A DNA stretch of 64,000 bases. It comes from PGYR01 sp046290495 (GTDB lineage Bacteria; Bacteroidota; Ignavibacteria; Kapaibacteriales; UBA2268). Location of the stretch: positions 682,001 through 746,000 of the forward strand of contig JBKAGT010000006.1 of the NCBI GenBank assembly GCA_046290495.1, given 5' to 3'. The notes beneath the pieces were generated by a model. That model was not told where the DNA came from. It worked only from the letters and a program-made list of their open reading frames with translations, and ran no database searches. The translations under genes and the position numbers were made by a program. Of the stretch, positions 18,901 to 26,449 are shown one piece after another. The first letter of the stretch is position 1, and each line of letters begins with the position of its first letter.

Positions 18901-19425
18901 GAATCAGAAACTACTTTAAAAGAAACGATAAAAGAAATAAATAATACAGCTGAAGAAAGATTTTCTGAGACATTCAAAAAAATCAAAGAGAACTTCTCTG
19001 CGTTGTTTAAAAAGCTATTCAATGATGAAGGTGTAGCTGATATTAACTTAGTTGGAGACAATCTGTTAGAGTCCAACGTAGAGATAACTGCGAAACCTCC
19101 TGGCAAAAAACCACGTAGTATAGATATGCTCTCAGGTGGAGAAAAGACACTAACAGCTATTGCACTACTTTTTGCAATTTATTTAGTAAAACCATCTCCT
19201 TTTTGTATATTGGATGAGGTTGATGCACCATTAGATGATGCAAACTTAAAGAGGTTTAACAAATTAATCCGTGAGTTTAGCAAAAACACACAGTTTATCA
19301 TTGTTACACACATGAAAATAACAATGGAAGAGGCAGATACATTGTATGGTATTACTCAACAAGAAGTGGGTATTTCTAAAATTGTATCAGTTAACTTAAG
19401 AAAAGAGCAAGAAAATAATTTATAA
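15904..19425 (+). CDS. smc: chromosome segregation ATPase SMC
   Basis: SMC is the condensin core ATPase that organises and segregates the chromosome with ScpAB. Walker A is GPNGCGKSN at residues 31-39. Long coiled-coil arms occupy about 170-500 and 665-1010, rich in Lys, Glu, Asn and Asp. The hinge (about 510-660) contains VVGKGADSAVTLDGFIVNKN. The C-terminal head has the ABC signature LSGGEKTLTA and Walker B FCILDEVDAPLDD. At 1173 residues it is full length. It starts 14 bp after mreD, so division and shape genes may share transcription. Confidence 0.97.
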   Translation: MFLSELEISGFKSFAGKTKFKFADGITAIVGPNGCGKSNVVDAVRWVLGEQKTSVLRSDSMDSVIFNGTSKRKPLGMAEVTMRLENNKGVLPSEYETIQISRRLFRDGNSNYLLNKTKCRLKDINDLFMDTGLGPDSYSVIELKMVEALINGKMDERRKMIEEAAGVTRYKQRRKEAGNKLNKVQEDLERINDILSEVEVNVKRLSRQAKKTKKYNELSEQLKEIETSLLKNEYASFGSKNSDVRTNLNELEKQINDLETLLEESDKELSKTREVKSEVDAELSQLMSTENVLNNQISESKRLISVSNEKLTSLDQTNSRLKNENERSRETIGSLESEVEELTIKLKKREEDSNTQKESLNELKELKNKYKKELDEARELANADIEILNKLNNQIQSAYSIIENNESRFSKIDKKIDNYNDEISINNTEIQKKEQIVSEFGTKVSSITKDLKDKTEELEIVNSKLEQYNSDISNLNQKISDIRNNISSKKSQVEFLEALTADDNTTQMLINSNDWDKPDNTFLLEELISSEDQYAKAVSSVLGEFRSLLVVDTAKQAESAFQLLENKNLSKRSIVCKELIPNSQGESKLKNKSLTEVIDCDDKIKYLVNYLFGNIAIVDTKEDAYDVVGKGADSAVTLDGFIVNKNGILRGGGTSKKDTAKLGKQKRIKELNKSISELEDKLENAITEKNELSDKRNNLNPNKVKSDIKRLENELKQAENTKMQSSMKIDSLKNNIEMYKKSIESSRKESDELSNENKQLNEKIADNKRKLTSAEANKEEKLNNLTAAEKKYSKSNEEMQAAEILNIRIASDYKNIKNEIDRNKNQISTEKHRLENRKNQIIENEQSKSDLKEGIDQQKKLLDDNEAKLIQTKNEREQKEDKRKKIEEHQLNLTNEINQNRNNYTKLRDKFHKEDIVRSELETKMEALENRAFEAYDLQLKELDLELDESFPIRERKHEVSELKKRLVNLGNINFEAVQEYDEQNERLIFLTKQIKDLTESETTLKETIKEINNTAEERFSETFKKIKENFSALFKKLFNDEGVADINLVGDNLLESNVEITAKPPGKKPRSIDMLSGGEKTLTAIALLFAIYLVKPSPFCILDEVDAPLDDANLKRFNKLIREFSKNTQFIIVTHMKITMEEADTLYGITQQEVGISKIVSVNLRKEQENNL

Positions 19426-19441
19426 TTATTCAGAGGAATAA

Positions 19442-20035
19442 ATGAAAAATATTAGTTACTTATTTTTAATGATGGTAATGTCAGTTTCATTTGCTTCAGC
19501 ACAAATGCAAGATTTGTCTGAACCAGAAGAAAAACTGGAAATTCAACAGAAAGCTGACGGCTCTTTGGAAAGACCACAGACACATGATGAAGCAATGAAA
19601 TACTTCAAAGAAATTCATAAAGAAGAATTTGATGAGGCCTATTTTGAGGATGTTTGGAATGCAGTAGTTGAATCTATTGAAGATCAGGGTTGTGCAATGA
19701 TGACTAAAGTTCAAAAAAACAATGATGAAGGATTCTTGAAAGGGGTGTTGAAATCAGAATTTTGTGTATTTGTCAACGATGATACAACTTTTGATTTATT
19801 GAAGATATATAGCGTTAAAATGCCAGTAATTCGTGGTGGTATTTGGACGAGTGGTAGAATACAATATAAGATTATAATAGAAGAGATTAACGAAGGCGAA
19901 GGTACTTCGATAATTATAAAAGGTGAGCTTAGTGGTTCAGAAGATAATGTAACAAATGAAGTACATTTCTGGGAATCAAACGGATGGTTTGAAACTGACT
20001 TACTTTACAGAATAAAAAACAAATTAGGGATGTAA
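19442..20035 (+). CDS. exported hypothetical protein, 197 aa
   Basis: The N-terminus is a clean signal peptide (ISYLFLMMVMSVSFASAQ, cleavage near residue 20). The mature part is acidic at first and then has alternating beta strands (IQYKIIIEEINEG, TSIIIKGELSG). I do not recognise a family. A GAGGA ribosome-binding site lies just before the ATG. It follows smc by 16 bp and precedes another exported protein by 6 bp, so these three may be co-transcribed. It is probably periplasmic. Confidence 0.6.
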   Translation: MKNISYLFLMMVMSVSFASAQMQDLSEPEEKLEIQQKADGSLERPQTHDEAMKYFKEIHKEEFDEAYFEDVWNAVVESIEDQGCAMMTKVQKNNDEGFLKGVLKSEFCVFVNDDTTFDLLKIYSVKMPVIRGGIWTSGRIQYKIIIEEINEGEGTSIIIKGELSGSEDNVTNEVHFWESNGWFETDLLYRIKNKLGM

Positions 20036-20041
20036 TTCAAT

Positions 20042-20488
20042 ATGAATATGTCTATTCAAAAGCTCCTACTTTTAGGGGCTTTTCTTTTATTAACCGCGAC
20101 CTCCTTGAGAGGTGAAGAGAAGCAAGCGAAGTTGACTGTAAACATAGTCAACACTGAGGAAAACACAGGTAAGCTATATGTCTATTTGTTCGACGTAGCT
20201 GATGATTATCCTATGGAAACGGAAAAAGCTAGAATGACTAAAATTGTTAGAGTAAAAAACAATAGTGGTACAGCAGTATTTGAAGGAGTTGAGTACGGTA
20301 CATATTCTATAGCTGTCCACCATGATATAAATGACAATGATGAAGTGGATACTAATTTTCTGGGAATACCCAATGAGGATTTTGGTGCTTCGAATAATGC
20401 AAAAGGGTTTATGGGGCCACCTTCCTTTGAGGATGCTTCATTTAGTGTGAATAAAAAAGAGATGGAGTTAGAGATAGATATGGATTAA
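20042..20488 (+). CDS. DUF2141-family exported protein
   Basis: A signal peptide (LLLGAFLLLTATSLRG) is followed by a DUF2141 beta-sandwich. Recognisable segments are KLTVNIVN, GKLYVYLFD, AVFEGVEYGTYSIAVHHDINDNDEVDT split across strands, and FLGIPNEDFGASNNA, the classic end of this family. The acidic DINDNDEVDTN loop resembles a calcium-binding loop. Function of the family is unknown; members are periplasmic or surface proteins widespread in Bacteroidota and Proteobacteria. The 3' end is 6 bp from a convergent gene. Confidence 0.85.
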   Translation: MNMSIQKLLLLGAFLLLTATSLRGEEKQAKLTVNIVNTEENTGKLYVYLFDVADDYPMETEKARMTKIVRVKNNSGTAVFEGVEYGTYSIAVHHDINDNDEVDTNFLGIPNEDFGASNNAKGFMGPPSFEDASFSVNKKEMELEIDMD

Positions 20489-20494
20489 ACCAGT

Positions 20495-22012
20495 TTATTG
20501 CTTGATTATTTTTAAAACAATAGTTTCACCTTCTACTCTTAATTTAACTAGAATAAGATTATCGCTTAAAGAATAAATCAAATCTAATGAGTTTTTACCT
20601 TTAACTATTGAAGTATTCAGCTTGCTTATAAGCTTACCATTCAAATTATACAATGAGATTACTGCATCTGTATAATTATTAGGACTTGTAATATGCAATA
20701 ACCTATTACTTATTGAAATTTTAAAGTCATTATTTTCTCTATCATTGAGCTCTACGTTTGTTAAAGGTGACTTTGACTTATAAATAGTGTGTTTTGTAGA
20801 TTTAGAGTCTTCACTAGGAATATTTTGAATGCCTTTTATCATCCATAGATTATTATCGAGTGGATTAATATAAATTTTATAAACTAAGTTATTCTTGTCT
20901 TTATTAAAATAAACTAATTCCCAGTTTTTTCCATTATCAAAAGTTTGGTAAAAATATTGGTGAACAAATGGGAACTCTCTATTATCGTTAGTATTATCAT
21001 ATTGATAATGCGTGTATCCTACTATTTGATGATATGGATTTATAGCATTTGAAATATGAAATTTCCTTTCTATTCTTTCGTAGAAATCATCGTTATAATT
21101 AGGGTCACTGTTTCTTGCAGAATCTAAATTTATACCTAAATGTTCAGTGTAGAAATTCCCATGATTGGTAATTTCTTTCGTAATTACATCTACAGAACTA
21201 GAATTCCCATAAATATCCTCTTGAAGAGACATATTATTCTCACCAAAACATTCGAAACATGAATTATAATAATCTGTACCAAGCAATACATATTCTTTAG
21301 TTCTGTAATCATAAATAAAACCTTGGATCATACCAACAATCATTTCAGTTGAAATAAAAAAATAATATTTTTCAGGATTTATAATACTCGGGTTGATTAT
21401 TTGGTGCACACTCCCACCCTCGTAAGGATCGAGTCCTTGTTTCTCCATCTCCTCTATTGGAGATATGTAAGTCCATGTATTACCTTTGTTTGTAGAATAT
21501 ATGAAATTACTATTGCTCAAATATTCAAGGTGCGCATGTTTGTATAAAAATTGCAAGCCTATATAATTTTCATCTTGTAAATTAAAATATATCCTATTTA
21601 AATTACTCAAAGTTCTGAAATAATAAACTTCTTTAGTGATATTCCCTTTTAAATCAAAGTATTTTAAAGTGGTATCAACAGACATTGGCTTCACAAAATA
21701 CCTACCCATCTGGTGATAACCTTTTTGATAAAATTCACTAATTCCTGTACCTTCACCAATAAAACTAGTTAAATCATTCCAAGTTTTTCCTTCATCATAC
21801 GATTCGCTTATTACTTCTCTCCATTTGCTATCAGTATCATTACTGTCATAAACTGAAGTTAAAAGCAATACTGTGTCGCCTTTTAAATAAATTTCGGGGC
21901 TGTTTGATAGACCATTTTCAGGATGAATTTGATATACTTCTTCAAATTCTAACTCCGCTGAGCTTATGGGAAAATATACTAGAAAGGCTATAATTAATAA
22001 TGAAGATTTCAT
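20495..22012 (-). CDS. secreted Asp-box protein with type IX-like sorting domain
   Basis: A signal peptide (LLIIAFLVYFPISSAE) starts a 505-residue exported protein. Three Asp-box-like motifs, SYDEGKTW, STNKGNTW and TFDNGKNW, are spaced through the chain, as in sialidase or sortilin-type beta-propellers. The last ~75 residues (ISISNRLLHITSP, AVISLYNLNGKLISKL, LDLIYSLSDNLILVKL) have the three-strand pattern of type IX secretion C-terminal sorting domains. It is therefore probably a surface or released protein. No catalytic residues of a sialidase can be assigned. An 88-bp gap separates it from waaA. Confidence 0.7.
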   Translation of the reverse strand: MKSSLLIIAFLVYFPISSAELEFEEVYQIHPENGLSNSPEIYLKGDTVLLLTSVYDSNDTDSKWREVISESYDEGKTWNDLTSFIGEGTGISEFYQKGYHQMGRYFVKPMSVDTTLKYFDLKGNITKEVYYFRTLSNLNRIYFNLQDENYIGLQFLYKHAHLEYLSNSNFIYSTNKGNTWTYISPIEEMEKQGLDPYEGGSVHQIINPSIINPEKYYFFISTEMIVGMIQGFIYDYRTKEYVLLGTDYYNSCFECFGENNMSLQEDIYGNSSSVDVITKEITNHGNFYTEHLGINLDSARNSDPNYNDDFYERIERKFHISNAINPYHQIVGYTHYQYDNTNDNREFPFVHQYFYQTFDNGKNWELVYFNKDKNNLVYKIYINPLDNNLWMIKGIQNIPSEDSKSTKHTIYKSKSPLTNVELNDRENNDFKISISNRLLHITSPNNYTDAVISLYNLNGKLISKLNTSIVKGKNSLDLIYSLSDNLILVKLRVEGETIVLKIIKQ

Positions 22013-22100
22013 GAAAATTGCTATGATCTTGAAGTAAGAAATTGGTTAACACATTAAATATAATTAAAAGTTGTAAGCTGTGCAAATATGGTTATTTAAT

Positions 22101-23342
22101 TTACCTCACAACCTCATCGTATAATTTTTCAGAAGAGCCACATTGCTTTTCTATATATTTTTTGTTTGAATTGCCGAGCTCAGTGGATTTATCTATGTCT
22201 GTCAGCAGTGTAGTTAGAGTAGTCATTAGCTCTTTGTTGTTTCCAATTGTTATCAACCCACCGGATTTGACTAATTGTCTTGCATCTTCAGAGTTCTTAT
22301 AGTGTTTGTTGCCACAAATAATCGGGACTCCATATCCAGCTGGTTCAGTTACAGAGTGAACTCCTGCACCAAATGCTCCTCCGACGTAAGCTATGTCTGC
22401 ATATTTGTAAAGAGTGAGTAGTAAACCAATTTTGTTAATTATTATATCATTGTCTCCAGTATTTTTATCTTTCATCTCAGAGTACAAAACACAACTTTCA
22501 ACATTCTCAGTAATTTGGCTTATAGTCTTGTTGTCTATTTCGTGGGGTGCATATATTACTTTCAGCTTATGGTTCTGTTTTAGCTTTTTTACTACTTCGG
22601 TAATTGTTATTATGTCCTGCTTCCAACAGCTACCAACAACTAAGGTTGTGTAGTTATCACCAATATCTAAGAGCTCTAATTTTTCTGCCTCTTGCACTTT
22701 GGATAAAATTCTGTCATACCTAGTATCAGGCAATATTGAAACAGGAATGTGTAGATTTAGCCTTTCAAACTTATTTTTGTGATATTCGTTTACGCAGTAT
22801 ATACCTGATAACTTACTTATCATCATCTTATAGAATGCCTTTCCTATCATACTTTTGCCCATGGTTGGACTAATAGTAAAAGTGGCGTTTATCAAGTATA
22901 ATGGTGTGTCGTTCTTTTTTACTTGCGAAAGGAAGTTATACCACAAATCATAGCGAATAATAAATACAATATCTGGGTCTATGTGATCGACAAACTTCTT
23001 CGCTCTGGTTCTGAAGTCAATAGGCGAATAGACCTTATAGTCAAAATGATTTTTATTTGTGAGGTTGTTGTACCCAGAAGGGGAGAAGAATGAAGCAATA
23101 ATCTCTGTTTCAGGTTCATTTTTCTTAATTAACTCAACAAAGTATTTAGCCTGCTCGTACTCTCCCATAGACGAAGCGTGAATCAATATCCGCTTGCCAT
23201 TTTTCTTCGGAATGTCAAGATAAGAGTCTTTTTTGCTTTCGCGGTCTCTTATCTTGTCATTCGTCAGAAGCATAATCTTAGAGTAAAGCCATAGCAGTGG
23301 CAATACTAAAAAATTATATAGTAGTTTGAGTACAGTTTTCAT
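22101..23342 (-). CDS. waaA: 3-deoxy-D-manno-octulosonic acid transferase
   Basis: WaaA (KdtA) adds Kdo to lipid IVA at the cytoplasmic face of the inner membrane in LPS synthesis. The N-terminal membrane anchor is LYNFLVLPLLWLYSKIML. The GT-B N-domain has RILIHASSMGEYEQA (catalytic Glu) and the conserved FIIRYDLWYNFL. The C-domain has VGSCWKQD, VIYAPHEID and the donor-site segment IAYVGGAFGAGVHSVTEPA. Length (413) is typical. It begins directly after the crotonase stop, with no gap. Confidence 0.95.
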   Translation of the reverse strand: MKTVLKLLYNFLVLPLLWLYSKIMLLTNDKIRDRESKKDSYLDIPKKNGKRILIHASSMGEYEQAKYFVELIKKNEPETEIIASFFSPSGYNNLTNKNHFDYKVYSPIDFRTRAKKFVDHIDPDIVFIIRYDLWYNFLSQVKKNDTPLYLINATFTISPTMGKSMIGKAFYKMMISKLSGIYCVNEYHKNKFERLNLHIPVSILPDTRYDRILSKVQEAEKLELLDIGDNYTTLVVGSCWKQDIITITEVVKKLKQNHKLKVIYAPHEIDNKTISQITENVESCVLYSEMKDKNTGDNDIIINKIGLLLTLYKYADIAYVGGAFGAGVHSVTEPAGYGVPIICGNKHYKNSEDARQLVKSGGLITIGNNKELMTTLTTLLTDIDKSTELGNSNKKYIEKQCGSSEKLYDEVVR

Positions 23343-24122
23343 TTATTCGCCAATAAAGTTTGGCTTTCTTTTTTCTATAAATGCTAATGTTCCTTCTTTG
23401 AAGTCTTTTGAACCACAAACCTCACCGAATTTCTTCGATTCAAATTCAAGTCCTTCTTTTAGTGAAAGTTTAGCAGAAGCACGTACAGCTTCTATTATAC
23501 CTGCTATAGCTATTGGGCTCTTGCTAATGATTTTAGTAACCAGTGCAGTTGCTTTTTCCATTAACTCTTCATCTTCAAACACCTCATTCACTAAGCCAAT
23601 GCTTTTTGCTTCGTCAGCACTTATCATATCGCCTGTTAGGTTAAGTTCCATAGACTTTGCTGGTCCAACTAAGCGAGTTAATCGCTGAGTACCACCATAT
23701 CCAGGTAATATACCGAGGTTTACTTCTGGTTGACCTAACTTAGCACTTTTGCCTGCATAGCGAATATGGCAAGACATTGTCAACTCACATCCACCACCAA
23801 GTGCGAAACCATTGATTGCAGCCACTACTGGTATGTTCATTGCTTCCAGACGTGCCATTACGTTGCTGCCGTGTTCCGAAAAGTGTTTCCCAGAGCGTTC
23901 GTCACTTTCGTGAAGCTCTTTTATATCTGCTCCAGCAGCGAATGCCTTACCTTCACCAGTAATCAAGACTGCTCTGATATCTCTATCTAATTCTATTGCA
24001 GTGATTGCTTGATCCAACTCTGTAAATAGCTGATTGTTCAGAGCATTTAACTTATCTGGTCTGTTTAGCGTTATTAATGCGTAACCTTCTTTTTTCTCAT
24101 ATCTAATTGTTGTAAATTCCAC
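23343..24122 (-). CDS. enoyl-CoA hydratase/isomerase (crotonase) family
   Basis: Crotonases hydrate or isomerise acyl-CoA thioesters, here most likely short-chain enoyl-CoA in beta-oxidation or a related pathway. The oxyanion-hole motifs are AFAAGADIKEL and GFALGGGCELTMSCH. The first catalytic Glu lies in GQPEVNLGI, and the second in the helix after GYGGTQRLTRLVG (SMELNLTGD). Both are present, as in true hydratases. Its 259 residues are standard. It sits upstream of waaA in the same direction with no space, though the two functions are not obviously linked. Confidence 0.9.
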   Translation of the reverse strand: MEFTTIRYEKKEGYALITLNRPDKLNALNNQLFTELDQAITAIELDRDIRAVLITGEGKAFAAGADIKELHESDERSGKHFSEHGSNVMARLEAMNIPVVAAINGFALGGGCELTMSCHIRYAGKSAKLGQPEVNLGILPGYGGTQRLTRLVGPAKSMELNLTGDMISADEAKSIGLVNEVFEDEELMEKATALVTKIISKSPIAIAGIIEAVRASAKLSLKEGLEFESKKFGEVCGSKDFKEGTLAFIEKRKPNFIGE

Positions 24123-24228
24123 TTTGTATTCCGATTAAAATGCAACATAATTATCATCTAATTTAACAAAATCTATCATTCTTATTAGAATTTACTTACA
24201 TATTATTATTATACTAATCACTGTTCCT

Positions 24229-25428
24229 TTGCTACCAAGGGAAATAGAATATAGTGTATTGGAAACTAAGAATATTTATGCAGGTGTGGAATATCAGTAT
24301 CTAGAGATGGGTAAGCGAACTAAGAAGCTTAGAGTTCATGTTGTTAAGATTGATAAGAAACACAAGTCTATAGACCTAATACCACATATAGTAAGTGACT
24401 ATGCTAAAGATTTGGGTTCTAATATTGGGTTCGATACAACAAATAATAATTCTTTGGTTTCGATAAATGCTTCTTTCTTTCAAGCAGGTACTAACTTGCC
24501 AGTTGGTGTAACAATAATTGATTCTGAACCATTACAAATTAAAAAGTATAAGAATTGGAGTTCTATAGTTTTTACTAGCGATAGTATTTACATAGTCGAA
24601 GTTGAGTTAAACGCAAATGTTGAATTTGGTAATAATTTAGTAAAAATTGCTAGATTCAATTATAGAACAGATAGCAATGAAGTTGTAGCTTACACTAGTC
24701 ACTATACTGATAAATTCCCATTGATAAATGAAGATGAGGTTGAAAGTAGATATTTTGAGTATTTGACTGAATCTGATAAAGTTGCAATTAGTGATGACAC
24801 AGAAGATATTATCTCTAAAGACGAATTTGCAGAAAGATTAAGGATAGAAATATCAGACACTCTGAAATATAATTATATAAAAGCTATTCCATTATATAGC
24901 AAGTCAAATGCAAGTGCTAGAACTTATGTCGTAAAGCATATTAAAAAACTTCCAGTAGAGTTGAATAAAGGGGAAATGTTATTAGAGACTCCATATCAAT
25001 TACCATTGTTTAATAACGATAAATTAATAGTTGATTACAATTCAAATATTGATTTGACAAATGTTAAACATGTAATCACTACTACTCCAATTATTCTAAA
25101 AAATGGTAAAGAGTTTGTAAATTCGCGATACGAGGGTGCCACATCGCGTAGATTCAACTATCATCATTTAGCTCGATCTGCTTTTGGCTATGACGATACT
25201 AAATACTACTTGGTTGCAGTTGAACCAAATAGAGGCAGAAAAGTAAAAGGTGCTACTCTGAAAGAGTTATCATGGATATTGGAAACAATTGGAGCAAAAG
25301 AAGCTATAAACTTAGATGGAGGTGGTTCTACTGCACTGGTGATAGAAGGTAAAAACTTAGCTATTCCGTATAATTATAAATACAATCGCAAGGTTTCAAC
25401 TGCAATTTCAGTAATGATAAATAACTAA
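24229..25428 (+). CDS. phosphodiester glycosidase (NAGPA-domain) protein
   Basis: The domain is that of N-acetylglucosamine-1-phosphodiester alpha-N-acetylglucosaminidase, found in bacterial exopolysaccharide and spore proteins. Landmarks are SINASFFQ, GVTIIDSEPL, and the C-terminal block ELSWILETIGAKEAINLDGG followed by GSTALVIEG. A ~100-residue insertion in the middle is unassigned. The TTG at 24229 is the first canonical start, but it lies after a strongly hydrophobic run in the same frame (IRIYLHIIIILITV) that looks like a signal sequence. That run has no ATG, GTG or TTG back to the stop at 24148. A start at an ATT such as 24178 is possible. It is followed by ugpC after 4 bp. Confidence 0.8.
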   Translation: MLPREIEYSVLETKNIYAGVEYQYLEMGKRTKKLRVHVVKIDKKHKSIDLIPHIVSDYAKDLGSNIGFDTTNNNSLVSINASFFQAGTNLPVGVTIIDSEPLQIKKYKNWSSIVFTSDSIYIVEVELNANVEFGNNLVKIARFNYRTDSNEVVAYTSHYTDKFPLINEDEVESRYFEYLTESDKVAISDDTEDIISKDEFAERLRIEISDTLKYNYIKAIPLYSKSNASARTYVVKHIKKLPVELNKGEMLLETPYQLPLFNNDKLIVDYNSNIDLTNVKHVITTTPIILKNGKEFVNSRYEGATSRRFNYHHLARSAFGYDDTKYYLVAVEPNRGRKVKGATLKELSWILETIGAKEAINLDGGGSTALVIEGKNLAIPYNYKYNRKVSTAISVMINN

Positions 25429-25432
25429 ATAT

Positions 25433-26449
25433 ATGTCTGTAATTGAATTAAAAAATATAGAAAAAGTCTATGAAAATGGTGGTTTAGCTGTTGATGATAT
25501 TTCAATAGATATCCAAGATGGTGAATTCCTGATTCTTGTAGGACCATCTGGATGTGGTAAATCAACCACACTAAGAATGATAGCTGGTTTGGAGACAATT
25601 ACTAATGGTGAAATTAGTATAGATGGTAAGATTATAAATGACATACCAGCTGGAAAAAGAGATATAGGAATGGTATTTCAAAACTATGCTCTGTATCCTC
25701 ACATGACTGTTAGGGGGAACTTAGAGTTTCCACTAAAGATTAAAAAGACTGATAAAACAAACATTATAAATAGGGTAGAAGAGATTGCCAAGTTAGTTGA
25801 AATTGATGATTTATTAGATAGGTATCCTAAACAACTATCTGGTGGCCAAAGACAAAGAGTAGCGCTCGGCAGGGCGATTGTACGTGAGCCAAAAGCTTTT
25901 CTTTTTGACGAACCATTGTCTAATTTGGATGCAAAACTCCGAACTCAAATGCGAAATGAGATAATATCACTACAAAGGAAACTTAATATTACTTCGGTCT
26001 ATGTTACTCACGACCAAACTGAAGCTATGACTATGGGTGATCGAATCGTGATTATGAATAAGGGAAAAGTTATGCAAATTGGTACTCCAGATGAGATATA
26101 TAATTCTCCAAAGAATCTATTTGTTGCTGAATTTATTGGTTCACCTAAGATAAATACTTTTTCAGTAGAAAATTTTAGAAAGCTTAATACTATGAGTTTT
26201 GAGGCAAATGTAAATAAAATAGCTATAAGACCAGATGACATTGGATTGACAAACTTCAAAACTGGTGAATATGAAGTTATAAATGTTGAGAACCTTGGGC
26301 ACGAATGCTTATACCATATTTCAGTACGAGAAAGTAACTGTATAGTTAGAAGTAAAAATAGATATGAGATTGAGGTAGGGGATAAGGTGAGTTTGGATAT
26401 AGATACAAATAAAATATTGAAGTTTGATAATGATGGTAAGGCAATATAA
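25433..26449 (+). CDS. ugpC: ABC transporter ATPase, UgpC/MalK type
   Basis: This is the ATP-hydrolysing subunit of a sugar or glycerol-phosphate-type importer. Walker A is GPSGCGKST, the Q-loop is VFQNYALYPHM, the signature LSGGQRQRVALGRA, and Walker B FLFDEPLSNLDA, followed by the switch His in VYVTHDQTEAMT. A C-terminal TOBE-type regulatory domain begins around residue 235 (KINTFSVENF, AIRPDDIGL). No permease or binding protein genes are adjacent, so it probably serves transporters encoded elsewhere. Its stop overlaps the next ATG by 1 bp. Confidence 0.88.
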   Translation: MSVIELKNIEKVYENGGLAVDDISIDIQDGEFLILVGPSGCGKSTTLRMIAGLETITNGEISIDGKIINDIPAGKRDIGMVFQNYALYPHMTVRGNLEFPLKIKKTDKTNIINRVEEIAKLVEIDDLLDRYPKQLSGGQRQRVALGRAIVREPKAFLFDEPLSNLDAKLRTQMRNEIISLQRKLNITSVYVTHDQTEAMTMGDRIVIMNKGKVMQIGTPDEIYNSPKNLFVAEFIGSPKINTFSVENFRKLNTMSFEANVNKIAIRPDDIGLTNFKTGEYEVINVENLGHECLYHISVRESNCIVRSKNRYEIEVGDKVSLDIDTNKILKFDNDGKAI

